Of a DNA stretch of 36,556 nt, positions 23,794 to 32,900 are shown one piece after another. Under the pieces are notes generated by a model. It saw only the letters and a program-made list of their open reading frames with translations, searched no databases and was not told where the DNA came from. The stretch covers positions 1 to 36,556 of the forward strand of contig JACZRV010000029.1 in the NCBI GenBank assembly GCA_022574555.1, read 5' to 3'. The position numbers and the translations under genes are program-made. The DNA comes from SAR324 cluster bacterium (lineage in GTDB: Bacteria > SAR324 > JACQKK01). Position 1 is the stretch's first letter. Every line of letters starts with the position of its first letter.

Positions 23794-25362
23794 ATGGTCA
23801 TCCAGTGTTCTTCCTGCAATACCAAATATCGCTTGAATTTGGAACGGATTCCTAGCCGCAGGACCTTCGTTAAGTGCAAGAATTGCGGAACGCCCATCTT
23901 CATAGACCCCCCTCACGACGAGACTGGGGCATCTGCCACGGTCTCTGAACCGTCTTCCGGTGTTTCCACGGCCGGGGCGAGACGCGCTCAGATTTCTCCC
24001 GGTCAGCAGACGATCGTCGGTTGCCCCCAATGCGGAACCCGTTACCATTTACCGCCGAAGGTGCTGGAGCGGCCGGGAGCCAAGCTGAAGTGCGGCCGGT
24101 GCGGGCACCTCTTCACGCCATCCACCGAGGAGTCTGCCGTCCGGCCGGCGCCAGCGGAACCCGCCGAGGCTGGCACACACGGCCCGGAAATTTACCCGGC
24201 CCCTGGCGTAGCAGGCGAAATCCCGCCGGAGGAACCCTCTGAACGATCGTTCCCGGTGCCCGACCAATCCACTATGGACGGCATGTTCGAGGACGTAAGG
24301 GAGCAATCGCCGCCTTTCCCGCCGCCGCAAACAACGCCGGAACCAGCACCGATATCCTCGGAAGTTCCGGAAATTCCCTCACCAGCCGAACCCCAAATCT
24401 TTGAAAAAAAGACTGCGGCGAGGGCACCGCAATCGGAGCAGTTCGACCCGGAGCGGGCCTATCTGGAAGCGATCTCCTTCGAGGATGGCGACGTTCCGCG
24501 TTCCACGCGTCACCGCGGAACGGTGCCCATGCCCCACAAGGAACGGTTTTTTCTCAAACCCAGGCCCGTCGGCGACGCGCTGCGATCCGGCGTACAGTCC
24601 GGCGTACGATCCGGCATCGAAAAAGCCGGTGCCGATGCGGACTCGGCACCCATCGCGCCCGGCCAGCCGCCTGCAGTGCCCCCACCTGCAGAGCTTCCAC
24701 CCGCAGAGCCCTCGCCTGCGGAAGCGGAGGCCCAAGCCGCCCCGCCGATGGCCCGGGGTGAAGAGACGACGAATGAGCTGATGCTTGAGGCGGCAGGCGC
24801 CGATTCCATGGCAGGGGACGATACGGATGCGGAGTTGGATGCCCTGCTCGCCGATGAAGATTTTGCGCCCGAGCCTCCGCCCGATACGGAGCCGGAGCCT
24901 ACGGTGCTGGATCTTGCGGGGCCAGATCCTGAGGTGCCGGGACCTGCGGTGCCCCCGCCGCCGGTGGCCTCCGCCAGTGATACCGGCACGCTTGACCTGG
25001 ACCAGCTCGCCGACAGTCTGCACCAATCCACGGAGGAAGCGCCCGACTTGGTGGCCGATTCCGCTGTTCTGGCGGATGGGCAATTGAACGACGTCGCCCT
25101 GACCGGTTTGGATTGGGACAACCGCTCCAACGTCAAATGGGGCCAAGCCGATGCCGCGGCCGGGCTGCGCGCGCCTACCCTGGGCCGGTTGCTGCCGTGG
25201 TTCCTGATCCTGGTGATCCTGTTGACCTTCGCAATCGTTTTCACCGTGGGGCACGTTTCGCCCACTCCCCAGAGCACCGTGCAAGCCCCTCCCGAAACGC
25301 AGGCGGCCGGTGTGCCGGCGCTCTCATCCCTGCCGCAAATTTCCAGGACCGTCCGCGCCTAG
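23794..25362 (+). CDS. MJ0042 zinc-ribbon protein with acidic Pro-rich linker and membrane helix
   Basis: A 522-residue protein starting with two zinc ribbons of the MJ0042 type: CSSCNTKY with CKNCGTP (about 5-35), and CPQCGTRY with CGRCGHLF (about 76-108). A long low-complexity linker rich in Pro, Ala, Glu and Asp follows (about 110-450), then one membrane helix (about 465-487, LPWFLILVILLTFAIVFTVG) and a short tail. Proteins with this ribbon are often followed by a DUF3426 periplasmic domain; here only about 30 residues follow the helix. The cytoplasmic ribbons may bind nucleic acid or protein; the role is unknown. The ribosome binding site is weak. Confidence 0.85.
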   Translation: MVIQCSSCNTKYRLNLERIPSRRTFVKCKNCGTPIFIDPPHDETGASATVSEPSSGVSTAGARRAQISPGQQTIVGCPQCGTRYHLPPKVLERPGAKLKCGRCGHLFTPSTEESAVRPAPAEPAEAGTHGPEIYPAPGVAGEIPPEEPSERSFPVPDQSTMDGMFEDVREQSPPFPPPQTTPEPAPISSEVPEIPSPAEPQIFEKKTAARAPQSEQFDPERAYLEAISFEDGDVPRSTRHRGTVPMPHKERFFLKPRPVGDALRSGVQSGVRSGIEKAGADADSAPIAPGQPPAVPPPAELPPAEPSPAEAEAQAAPPMARGEETTNELMLEAAGADSMAGDDTDAELDALLADEDFAPEPPPDTEPEPTVLDLAGPDPEVPGPAVPPPPVASASDTGTLDLDQLADSLHQSTEEAPDLVADSAVLADGQLNDVALTGLDWDNRSNVKWGQADAAAGLRAPTLGRLLPWFLILVILLTFAIVFTVGHVSPTPQSTVQAPPETQAAGVPALSSLPQISRTVRA

Positions 25363-25688
25363 TGGTTCCGGCGCGCCCGGTGGTTCCGGAAGGAGGCACT
25401 GGCCCACCCGAAATTTTATCCGATTCAGTCCCTCCGTCTTGCTTGACAAGCCATTGTGCTTGACAAGTCTGGAGGCGGGTCCGTACTGTGCGACTACCCG
25501 ACTACAGGAGTACAGGAGTACACGCACAGTATGCCTATACCTACGGTGAGTTTATCTGAGGCGGAACCGGGGTAGACCCCCGCCCGCCTCGTCTACACTG
25601 AAGGCTGGGTCCGTTCGCAGGACTGGAATCATGGAGCAGGAAGCTCCAGCGCGCCACCGGGCGTCGCCATTCACGGAAGAATGTATCC
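25363..25688. other. Intergenic region before dnaG with short repeats
   Basis: No gene was found. Besides the promoter, the stretch holds a direct repeat GTGGTTCCGG (about 25363 and 25380) right after the zinc-ribbon gene, the tandem AGGAGTAC near 25506-25520, and a small CGGGG-TAGAC-CCCCG hairpin near 25567. Confidence 0.5.
25461..25489 (+). promoter_or_regulatory. Probable sigma-70 promoter upstream of dnaG
   Basis: TTGACA at 25461-25466 and TACTGT at 25484-25489 are 17 bp apart. The sequence GCTTGACAAG containing the -35 also occurs at 25441-25450. The -10 is the left arm of a 9-bp inverted repeat, TACTGTGCG (25484-25492) with CGCACAGTA (25523-25531), which covers the expected transcription start. 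dnaG starts 200 bases downstream. Confidence 0.55.
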
Positions 25689-27461
25689 ATGGGTCTGTCC
25701 CGAGAGACCATCGAGGAAGTCAAGGATCGCGCCGACATCCTGCAGGTAATCGGTGAACGTGTGACCTTGAGGTCGGCGGGAGCGAACTTCAAGGGCCTCT
25801 GCCCCTTCCACTCGGAAAAATCTCCATCGTTTATGGTCAATCCCGGAAAGGGGATTTACCACTGCTTCGGCTGCGGCGCAGGAGGAAGCGTCATCGATTT
25901 TCTGATGGCTTACGACCGCCTGTCCTTCCCCGAAGCGGTCACCGCCCTTGCCGAGCGTTTCGGCGTCACCGTGGGCGTGGGCAGCGCCCACCCGGCCCGC
26001 AGCCGGGAACTGGAAGTGCTGAACACCGTTCGCGGCTGGTTCCATGAGAACCTGTTGCGGCGGCCCGAGGCGGAATCCGCCCGCCGGTATCTGGTGCAGC
26101 GTTCCTTCGACGAGGACTCGTGGTCGGCGTTTTCACTTGGCTTTGCCCTCGACGGGTGGCAGGGATTGGTCACTTTCGCCCGGGATCAACGTATCTCCCT
26201 GGACGATCTTGTGGCCTGCGGGCTGGTCAAGAAGGGACCCACCGGCCGCCCTTTTGACATGCTCCGCAATCGGGTCGTCTTTCCGATCCTCGATGCGCAA
26301 GGAACCTGCATCGGGTTCGGGGGCCGGGTGATCCGCCCCCTCGATTCCCCCAAGTACCTGAACACACCGGAGACGCGCCATTACCGCAAGAGCCGGGTGC
26401 TCTTCGGATTGGCCCAGGCGCGGGAGGCCCTGCGCCAAGCCGGCCGGGTGATCCTGGTAGAGGGATATCTGGACGTGATGCGCCTGCACGAAGCAGGATT
26501 CCGCGAGGCGGTGGCCACCTGCGGTACGGCTTTGACCGGAGACCATCTGGACCTGCTGGACAAGTTCACCGATCGCGTCGTGCTCGTATTCGACGGCGAC
26601 GAGGCGGGGACCAAAGCCGCCCTGCGCAGCGCGCCGCTCTTTCTCAACCGCGGTATCGAAGCCCGGGTGGTGACCCTGCCGGCTGATGAGGACCCCGACG
26701 ATTTCGTGCTCAAGCAAGGCGCCGAGGCCTTCGCCGCACGCCTGGAAACGGCGACGCCGATCCTGGAGCACCTGGTCTTCCAGACCCTCCAACGCCACGG
26801 TGAAGGGGTGGAAGGCCGCGAGCGGGCCATGGGCGAATTGGTGCCGCTGATTTCGGAAATCCGCCGCCCCGCGACCCGGGACATCACCGTGCGCCATCTG
26901 GCCGATTTAATGAAGGTGAGCGCCCAAGCGATCAATGCCATGCTCCTCACAGCGAGGAAAAGCCCCCCGCAGGCCGATACCGACACCCCACCCGCGGCCC
27001 TGCGCAGCCCGGAAGGGAGACACCAGCGCATGCTGGTGAAGATCCTGCTGCAGGAACGGGCACTGATTGGGATGGCGCGGGAACTGGTGACACCGGAGGA
27101 ATTGGCCGACGGCCGGATGAGGCAATTGTACGAAAAATTGCTCGGCGTCGCCGACGACGAATTCAAGTCCCTGGCCTTCGAGGATCTGACCAGCATGTTT
27201 CCCGAGTCCGCCGCGGATTTGCGGGCCATTCAGATAGAGGACTCGCATCATACCCGGGCAGTGGTGGACTGGGAGGAGGTGCTGCGCAATGAGGTATTCC
27301 AAATCAAGAATGCCCGGATCAATCAACTCCTCCAACGCATAAAAAGCGCCCGCGGAGACGAGGAAGCCAATCAAACCCTCCAGGAACTGAAGGCGTTCAG
27401 GCGCGACATCGCCGCCTGGAAACACAAGCGCATTTCTCTAGGCGCGCGACCTTCCTCGTGA
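25689..27461 (+). CDS. dnaG: DNA primase DnaG
   Basis: The replicative primase, 590 residues, of normal length. The N-terminal CHC2 zinc domain has CPFH (Cys38, His41) and CFGC (Cys59, Cys62) around KSPSFMVNPGKGIYH. The catalytic core has GFGGRVI and the Toprim motifs VILVEGYLDVMRLHEAG and VVLVFDGDEAGTKAA. A C-terminal helical DnaB-binding domain (about 440-590) follows a linker, PPQADTDTPPAALRSPEG. It makes RNA primers at the fork. The classical rpsU-dnaG-rpoD order is absent: the upstream neighbour is the zinc-ribbon gene, and no sigma-factor gene follows. The start ATG 25689 follows AGAATGTATCC, a weak ribosome binding site. Confidence 0.97.
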   Translation: MGLSRETIEEVKDRADILQVIGERVTLRSAGANFKGLCPFHSEKSPSFMVNPGKGIYHCFGCGAGGSVIDFLMAYDRLSFPEAVTALAERFGVTVGVGSAHPARSRELEVLNTVRGWFHENLLRRPEAESARRYLVQRSFDEDSWSAFSLGFALDGWQGLVTFARDQRISLDDLVACGLVKKGPTGRPFDMLRNRVVFPILDAQGTCIGFGGRVIRPLDSPKYLNTPETRHYRKSRVLFGLAQAREALRQAGRVILVEGYLDVMRLHEAGFREAVATCGTALTGDHLDLLDKFTDRVVLVFDGDEAGTKAALRSAPLFLNRGIEARVVTLPADEDPDDFVLKQGAEAFAARLETATPILEHLVFQTLQRHGEGVEGRERAMGELVPLISEIRRPATRDITVRHLADLMKVSAQAINAMLLTARKSPPQADTDTPPAALRSPEGRHQRMLVKILLQERALIGMARELVTPEELADGRMRQLYEKLLGVADDEFKSLAFEDLTSMFPESAADLRAIQIEDSHHTRAVVDWEEVLRNEVFQIKNARINQLLQRIKSARGDEEANQTLQELKAFRRDIAAWKHKRISLGARPSS

Positions 27462-27580
27462 CTCGCCGCTCCGGCCAAGGCCGGGTCGTGTTCTCGCAGC
27501 GGATAGGGTGCACCGGATAGATTCCGGTCATAGATGAGACCTGCCGCGGGCTCCCGGTCATCCCGAATCCCCCCGGGCGT

Positions 27581-27610
27581 AAAAAAACCCCGGGGAGAGG
27601 CTCCCCGGGG
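27581..27610 (-). terminator. Intrinsic terminator of the FecR-domain gene
   Basis: CCCCGGGGAG (27588-27597) and CTCCCCGGGG (27601-27610) form a perfect 10-bp GC-rich stem with an AGG loop. Seven A's at 27581-27587 become a T-run on the minus strand, so it ends minus-strand transcripts about 60 bases after the FecR-gene stop. There is no T-run for the plus strand. Confidence 0.92.
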
Positions 27611-27671
27611 CTGCGGAATGTATCCGCGGGCCGGAATTCGACCCGCACATGAGGCACGGCGGTCTATTCCA

Positions 27672-28658
27672 TCAACGGGAGCGACGCCCTTCTCCTGTTT
27701 CAGACTCGATGCGTATGCGGTCTTCAACCGATGGCGCTTGGAACCTGAAGAGGATGCGCCCTTCGGCTGTGTCGTCGGCTTCTTCGTTATCGATCAGGGC
27801 CCAGACGTAGATGCTGCCGTCCAATTCTGCGTGGGAGGCATCGGGTACTCCGAAGATCAGCGGCACGCGGGTAAATCCGCGCTGATCCAAGGCTGGAGCC
27901 TGAGGATAAGTGATGTTGTCGTAATTGCTGCGCAAATATATCGGGCCCGACCGCGCGACATTGGCGCCCGACTTGATGTCGATCAATTGCAGCGTGATGA
28001 ATATCTCTGACGGCCGGTTTTGTTCGAAGGCCAATTCGCGTGTCTCCGATTTGACGTCCACCTTAAAGGGAATGGGTTCGATCTTTTGCGCCAAGTCGTC
28101 CCGTTTGGTGAAATCGGTGAGCCGGAAGCCCGGTTTCAACTCGATCGTGGTGCGATCGTTACTCACGTCGATCAGACCTTCGGTCAGGGAGACCCGTGCG
28201 TGACCGTCACGCTCGACCACCCTTAACGTGGTACCCTTGATACCGATGGTGGCGGTGGGGGTGCGCAAGTTCGCGGTTTGCCGTTGCCGCACGAAATTGG
28301 CCCAAACCGAACCGATTTTGGCGAACAGGTCAAACTTGAAACCCCTTTCCTCGTCCTCCGTCTCGGACACCTTATCGATCAGAAACTGGGTATCGGAAAA
28401 CAGCCGAATTTCCGAGCCGTCGCGGAATTTTATGGTCGCTCTGGCCCCAACGTCGGTCTTCACGAGGTCGCCCACCTTGAGCAGAAGGCCATTTCGTCCT
28501 CTGACATCCTGTTGGGACTGTCCCTCGGTCACCGTGACGTTGCCCTGTACACGCTCCAGATTGGCGACGATTTCCGCATCCTGGGCCAGGCCTGTGTTGG
28601 ACAGCAACAGTAGTGTCAAAAAAACGACACCAGTCCCTGACAAGAATTGCTTGATCAT
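27672..28658 (-). CDS. Secreted FecR-domain protein
   Basis: A 328-residue protein with a signal peptide (1-25, ending NTGLAQ). The FecR-type beta domain (about 30-170) includes LERVQGNVTVTEG, LKVGDLVKTDVGARATIKF, DGSEIRLFSDT and TPTATIGIKGTTLRV, followed by VSLTEGLIDVSN. The C-terminal half (about 190-328) is beta-rich and unrecognised. It does not look like a sigma-regulator FecR: there is no N-terminal cytoplasmic helix domain or nearby ECF sigma gene. It is more like the secreted FecR proteins with an envelope role. GAGG precedes the ATG, and a strong terminator follows the gene. Confidence 0.88.
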   Translation of the reverse strand: MIKQFLSGTGVVFLTLLLLSNTGLAQDAEIVANLERVQGNVTVTEGQSQQDVRGRNGLLLKVGDLVKTDVGARATIKFRDGSEIRLFSDTQFLIDKVSETEDEERGFKFDLFAKIGSVWANFVRQRQTANLRTPTATIGIKGTTLRVVERDGHARVSLTEGLIDVSNDRTTIELKPGFRLTDFTKRDDLAQKIEPIPFKVDVKSETRELAFEQNRPSEIFITLQLIDIKSGANVARSGPIYLRSNYDNITYPQAPALDQRGFTRVPLIFGVPDASHAELDGSIYVWALIDNEEADDTAEGRILFRFQAPSVEDRIRIESETGEGRRSR

Positions 28659-29259
28659 AGCTGCCTCATGATAGGTGTCTTCATTGTTTGCAACGGTTTG
28701 TCATAGCAACGGCCTTCAATGTACCCAACTTGCTGCAAAGAGAATGCCGAGCCGGAATAACGATCCGAATCCCTGCCGCAATGGCTCCGTTACCGGCGGT
28801 TGGATGTTGCTGGAGCCGGCTTTCCGGATTGCGGGCGCAAATATGCAAATCGCGGTGGCCTAACCGCCTACTGTATGCAAACGTCAATATTGGCGAAGAA
28901 GCCAAAAAAAAAGATCGTGAAAACCCATGGCCGTTCCGCTAACCTGGGCGTTCAGTGAAATGCAGGGCGCCCTTGATCGGATCTTATATAACCGCCGTTC
29001 CGGCAAATGCTTGTCATGAGACCCGCTTCGTGCGCTGTATCATTCTTTTTGCCGATCGCGATCGGTCAATCCGCAACCATCCTGCCGGCAAGTTCATCGC
29101 ACCGAATCGATTCCGCCTCCGGCGTGGAATATGCAGTGTATCACAAAGCCGACAAGCCGATGGACTCCCCGTTCCGCGCTCCGGTTTTAAGGCTATCCGA
29201 TCCTTTCGGAAATGTCCGCCGCAATTTGAAACCCGGCGGGACGATAGGAGTTTGTGGGC
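28659..29259. other. 600-base region between FecR gene and metK
   Basis: No gene is supported. A perfect 14-bp palindrome, CCGATCGCGATCGG, is at 29052-29065. Close to metK, GTCCGCCG (about 29211) and CGGCGGGAC (about 29234) can form a stem with one bulge just before the ribosome binding site AGGAG (29246-29250). I looked for a known SAM or SAH riboswitch and recognised none. The promoters of both divergent genes must lie here. Confidence 0.5.
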
Positions 29260-30426
29260 ATGAATGAAATGGTATTTACCTCGGAAAGCGTCACCGAGGG
29301 TCACCCCGACAAAATGTGTGACCAGATATCGGATGCGATTCTCGATGCCATGATCGATCAGGACCCCCGCAGCCGGGTGGCCTGCGAAACTCTGGTCACG
29401 ACGGGACTGGTCGTGTTGGCGGGCGAGATCACGTCGCGAGCCCAGGTGGATATTCAGGACGTCGTACGTTCGACCGTGAAGCGGATCGGTTACGACAGTT
29501 CTGATTTGGGATTCGATTATCGCACCTGTGCGGTCATGGTGGCTTTGGGCAAGCAATCTCCCGATATCGCCCAGGGCGTGGACGAGGGCAAGGGCATGTT
29601 CGCCGATCAGGGAGCCGGCGACCAGGGCTTGATGTTCGGCTTTGCCTGCCGGGAGACCGCGGAGCTGATGCCCCTCCCGATCACCCTGGCCCATAAGCTG
29701 GCACAGCAACTGGCCACCTTGCGGAAATCCGGCGAGATTCCCTATCTCGGCCCCGACGGCAAGACTCAGGTCTCCGTCCGCTATGTCGACGACCGGCCTG
29801 TCGAGGTGGATACCGTCGTGATTTCGACCCAGCACACCGCGGAGACGAATTGGGAGACATTGGAGCGCGATGTCAAAGAGAAGGTGATTCGGCCCATGAT
29901 TCCCGGCGATCTGCTGAGTGAGAAGACTCGCTACTTTATCAACCCCACCGGCCGGTTTGTGGTCGGGGGGCCCCAAGGCGATGCCGGCCTCACGGGACGC
30001 AAGATCATCGTGGATACCTACGGAGGTATGGGCCGTCACGGCGGCGGGGCCTTCTCAGGCAAGGATCCGAGCAAAGTAGACCGTTCGGCAGCCTACATGG
30101 CTCGTTATATGGCGAAAAACGTTATCGCGGCCGGGTTGGCCGGCCGCTGCGAACTGCAATTGGCCTATGCCATCGGTTACCACAAGCCGGTATCGGTAAA
30201 GATCGACACCTTCGGCACCGGCACTATCCCCGATTCCCGAATCAGCGCCATCGTCCGTGAGCATTTTGACCTCAGCCCCGCGGGAATCGTCGACAGCCTG
30301 GATCTGTTGCAGCCCATCTACGAGAAAACAGCAGCCTATGGCCACTTCGGCCGGGAGTTACCCGAATTCCGCTGGGAGCAGACGGACAAGGCCGAAGGGC
30401 TGCGCGCCGCCGGAAAAGGGGCCTGA
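29260..30426 (+). CDS. metK: S-adenosylmethionine synthetase
   Basis: This 388-residue cytoplasmic enzyme makes SAM from ATP and methionine. Motifs in order: [20 protein letters not shown], the [12 protein letters not shown] hexapeptide region, [13 protein letters not shown], and the [20 protein letters not shown]-loop-like segment. Length and motifs are normal. The ATG at 29260 is chosen because AGGAG is nine bases upstream; GTG 29254 would be too close. HPr and aroE genes follow on the same strand after 85 bases. Confidence 0.97.
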   Translation: MNEMVFTSESVTEGHPDKMCDQISDAILDAMIDQDPRSRVACETLVTTGLVVLAGEITSRAQVDIQDVVRSTVKRIGYDSSDLGFDYRTCAVMVALGKQSPDIAQGVDEGKGMFADQGAGDQGLMFGFACRETAELMPLPITLAHKLAQQLATLRKSGEIPYLGPDGKTQVSVRYVDDRPVEVDTVVISTQHTAETNWETLERDVKEKVIRPMIPGDLLSEKTRYFINPTGRFVVGGPQGDAGLTGRKIIVDTYGGMGRHGGGAFSGKDPSKVDRSAAYMARYMAKNVIAAGLAGRCELQLAYAIGYHKPVSVKIDTFGTGTIPDSRISAIVREHFDLSPAGIVDSLDLLQPIYEKTAAYGHFGRELPEFRWEQTDKAEGLRAAGKGA

Positions 30427-30511
30427 ACCCAAGACCGCGCCCAATGCCGCGCAGGCCGTTGCTGATGGAATTTGCCGCCGCGATGTGTAGCGCGGAATCG
30501 GGATCAATCGC

Positions 30512-30781
30512 ATGAAATCGGAATCGGTCGTCATCACCAATAAATTGGGTCTGCACGCCCGTGCGGCGGCCAAACTGGTCCAGCTTTCCAGTCAGTTCAG
30601 CGCGGACATCACCCTGGAAAAGGACGGCCAGACCGCCGACGCCAAGAGCATCATGGACGTGCTCATGCTCACCGGCACGAAGGATTCTCGCCTGAACGTG
30701 CTGGCCGAGGGCAAGGACGAGCAGGTCGCTCTGGAGGAGGTGGTGCGGCTGATCGAAAATAAGTTTGGCGAAGGCGAATGA
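30512..30781 (+). CDS. HPr-family phosphocarrier protein
   Basis: An 89-residue HPr-fold protein with the phosphorylated His15 in NKLGLHARAAAKLVQLSS and the regulatory-site Ser46 in AKSIMDVLML. It could be sugar-PTS HPr or the nitrogen-related NPr (ptsO); no EI or EIIA gene lies in the window to decide. A Ser46 context would allow HPr kinase control. The stop overlaps the aroE start by four bases (ATGA), indicating translational coupling. The ribosome binding site is weak. Confidence 0.92.
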   Translation: MKSESVVITNKLGLHARAAAKLVQLSSQFSADITLEKDGQTADAKSIMDVLMLTGTKDSRLNVLAEGKDEQVALEEVVRLIENKFGEGE

Positions 30782-31641
30782 CCGCCCGTCCCCCGATCGA
30801 TGGGGAGACCCGCATCTACGGAATCTTGGGTCACCCGGTGCGCCACAGCCTTTCCCCCGCCATGCACAACGCCGCGTTTGAGGCCCTGGGCCTGAACGCG
30901 GTCTATCTGGCCTTTCCCGTTGCTCCCGAACGGCTGCCGGAAGCCCTGGCGGGGTTGGCGGCGGCGGAAGTCCTCGGATTGAACCTTACCGTGCCCCACA
31001 AGACCGCGGTGATTCCGTTGCTCAGCGAACTGACGCCCGAAGCACGCGCCATCGGCGCCGTGAATACGATCCGCCACACGCCCGCGGGCTGGGTGGGCAC
31101 CAATACCGACGGCATGGGTTTCATGGGCGCTCTGGAAAGCGATCTGCATTGGAGCGCCTCCGGCAAACAGGTGCTGCTGCTCGGTGCGGGCGGCTCGGCG
31201 CGCGCCGTAGGCTGGTCCCTCCTTGCCGCCGGAATCGAACGCCTGGTCATCGCCAATCGCACGCCCAAGCGAGCCGAGACCCTGGCTCGTGACCTCGCCG
31301 CCAATCCGGGCGGTGCCGTGGAAACACTGGACTTGGCGCAGGTGCCGGGAGCTGAACCTCATCTGTTGGTGAATACTACAACCGTCGGGATGGGCGACGG
31401 GCAATCTCCGGTTGCACTGGCACCCATCGGTGTGCGCGAGGCCGTCGTGGACATCATCTATGCGCCCCCGTCTACCCCCCTGCTCGCGCAGGCCAAGACC
31501 CTGGGCCTGGCCCACGCCAACGGCATGGGCATGCTGCTCCACCAGGGCGTGACGGCCTTCCACTTCTGGACGGGAAAGAAGCCGCCGGTGGAGATCATGC
31601 GTGCGGCCCTGGAGGCCGGTCTTTCAAAACGAGAGTCCTGA
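30778..31641 (+). CDS. aroE: Shikimate dehydrogenase
   Basis: An NADP-dependent enzyme of 287 residues for the shikimate pathway (3-dehydroshikimate to shikimate). Substrate domain: GHPVRHSLSPAMHNAAF and the catalytic Lys in LNLTVPHKTAV, followed by GAVNTI and the Asp in GTNTDGMGF. Cofactor domain: the Rossmann GAGGSARAVGW with NRTPKRAE. The C-terminus has NGMGMLLHQGVTAFHFWTG. All key residues are present. It is coupled to the HPr gene. Confidence 0.96.
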   Translation: MTARPPIDGETRIYGILGHPVRHSLSPAMHNAAFEALGLNAVYLAFPVAPERLPEALAGLAAAEVLGLNLTVPHKTAVIPLLSELTPEARAIGAVNTIRHTPAGWVGTNTDGMGFMGALESDLHWSASGKQVLLLGAGGSARAVGWSLLAAGIERLVIANRTPKRAETLARDLAANPGGAVETLDLAQVPGAEPHLLVNTTTVGMGDGQSPVALAPIGVREAVVDIIYAPPSTPLLAQAKTLGLAHANGMGMLLHQGVTAFHFWTGKKPPVEIMRAALEAGLSKRES

Positions 31642-31736
31642 TCGCGGCGATACGCCAACCCCGGCCCGGCAACGCGTTACCCGCAATTGTGAACCGGCAT
31701 ATGTACAGTCCCGTGGCGCCGCCGTAGGCTGGATGC

Positions 31737-32372
31737 ATGAGAATTTCGACGCTCCTGGCCGGGGCGGGGGCCCTGCTCGTCTTGCAAGGTCTATTCACGG
31801 CGGGGATGCTGCACGTGGAGCGGATGGATGGCTTCTGCACGGTTTGCCATCTCCACATGGTCAAGCAGCACGACATGCATCGGCCTGCCGCCGATCTGGG
31901 GCACCTGACCTCCCGTCATTTCGAGGTCGGCGTCGGCTGCGCCGATTGCCACCGGGAACCCGGAGCCCTGGGGCGTGTGGTCACCCTGTACACCTTGGGA
32001 TTGAGCGACGCGATCAACTTCGTGGCCGGCGGTTACGAGGAACCCCAAAAGCTCACGGTTCACCTGAAGAACGCCATGTGCATCGAGTGCCATGGCGAGA
32101 CCTTGGCGCGAACCGGCGACATCGATACCTACCACGGCAACAAAAACCATAACGATCGACAGGATATCCGCTGCACTTCCTGTCACGTCCATCACCGGGC
32201 GGGCGATCCGGGATTTGCCTACCTGTCCCTGCCGGCCTTCGAATCGGGTTGTGCCTCCTGCCACGAGGGACTCTTCCCCCATGCACGGCCCGCCCAGCGC
32301 CTAGAGCCAGCGACGGGCGAGTTCTCCCAAATGCGCAGGCGGCTTCGCGCCAAAGGGGTGATCATCGATTGA
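31737..32372 (+). CDS. Membrane-anchored pentahaem c-type cytochrome (NapC/NrfH-like)
   Basis: A 211-residue protein with an N-terminal membrane helix (about 5-25) and five CxxCH haem-binding motifs at 34-38 (CTVCH), 68-72 (CADCH), 115-119 (CIECH), 146-150 (CTSCH) and 172-176 (CASCH). The anchor and spacing of the first haems resemble quinol-oxidising NapC/NrfH cytochromes, which have four haems; a fifth is unusual. It should pass electrons from the quinol pool to a periplasmic partner not present here. The ribosome binding site is weak, and the gene is 95 bases after aroE. Confidence 0.9.
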   Translation: MRISTLLAGAGALLVLQGLFTAGMLHVERMDGFCTVCHLHMVKQHDMHRPAADLGHLTSRHFEVGVGCADCHREPGALGRVVTLYTLGLSDAINFVAGGYEEPQKLTVHLKNAMCIECHGETLARTGDIDTYHGNKNHNDRQDIRCTSCHVHHRAGDPGFAYLSLPAFESGCASCHEGLFPHARPAQRLEPATGEFSQMRRRLRAKGVIID

Positions 32373-32569
32373 CGCCCGGCGACGAGCGAAGGGTGTCTTT
32401 TTATTGGCTCCTCGCCCACCGGGTTAGATCGCGGCGGCCGGGCACTCCGACTGTCCGCTCTTTGCCGTCGGAAAAAGGATCAAATCGGCCCACTCCGGCG
32501 GACCGCAACGGGTCGCGGGCGGCATAGGGCAGGGACCTCGCGCTGGCGGCGTATGAATATGTCAATCGC

Positions 32570-32878
32570 TTAGGCAATTGCCTTCAGGGAGCGGACCTCT
32601 TTGCAGATACGAACACCATCGGACCGTCTCGCCGACTCCAGGTCGTATTCCGCCTGGTTTTGCAGCCAATAGGCAGCTTGCCATCCAAATAACGCTTCGA
32701 GGCGAAGGGCGGTTTCAGGCGTGATGGACCGCTGTCCCTTGATGATTTGGGTAATTCGGTTGGCCGGCACCCCCAAACGGCGGGCAACTTCCGCCCGGCT
32801 CAAACCAAGGGGCTTCATGAATTCTTCTTCCAGCATTTCTCCCGGCGAAACCGATTTTACCATCTGTGGCTTTGTCAT
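32570..32878 (-). CDS. HigA-type addiction-module antitoxin (orphan)
   Basis: A 102-residue XRE-type DNA-binding protein starting MTKPQM, with GEMLEEEFMKPLGLSRAEVA, the recognition helix around RRLGVPANRITQIIKGQR, and LRLEALFGWQAAYWLQNQAEYDL, all typical of HigA (VapI). The ATG at 32878 has GGAG nine bases upstream; readings extending to 33013 would overlap the next gene further and have no domain. A HigB toxin gene normally lies directly upstream, but here the upstream gene is the phosphatidyltransferase. The antitoxin is therefore either solitary or serves another function as a repressor. Confidence 0.88.
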   Translation of the reverse strand: MTKPQMVKSVSPGEMLEEEFMKPLGLSRAEVARRLGVPANRITQIIKGQRSITPETALRLEALFGWQAAYWLQNQAEYDLESARRSDGVRICKEVRSLKAIA

Positions 32879-32900
32879 CACCATTTCTCCGTCTCCGCCG

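Noticed and set aside
24379..25284. 301-codon minus-strand open frame
   Set aside because: It is antisense to the low-complexity linker of the zinc-ribbon protein; its repeats mirror that linker.
29205..29250. SAM or SAH riboswitch before metK
   Set aside because: Only a short bulged stem is visible; none of the known conserved riboswitch cores was recognised.
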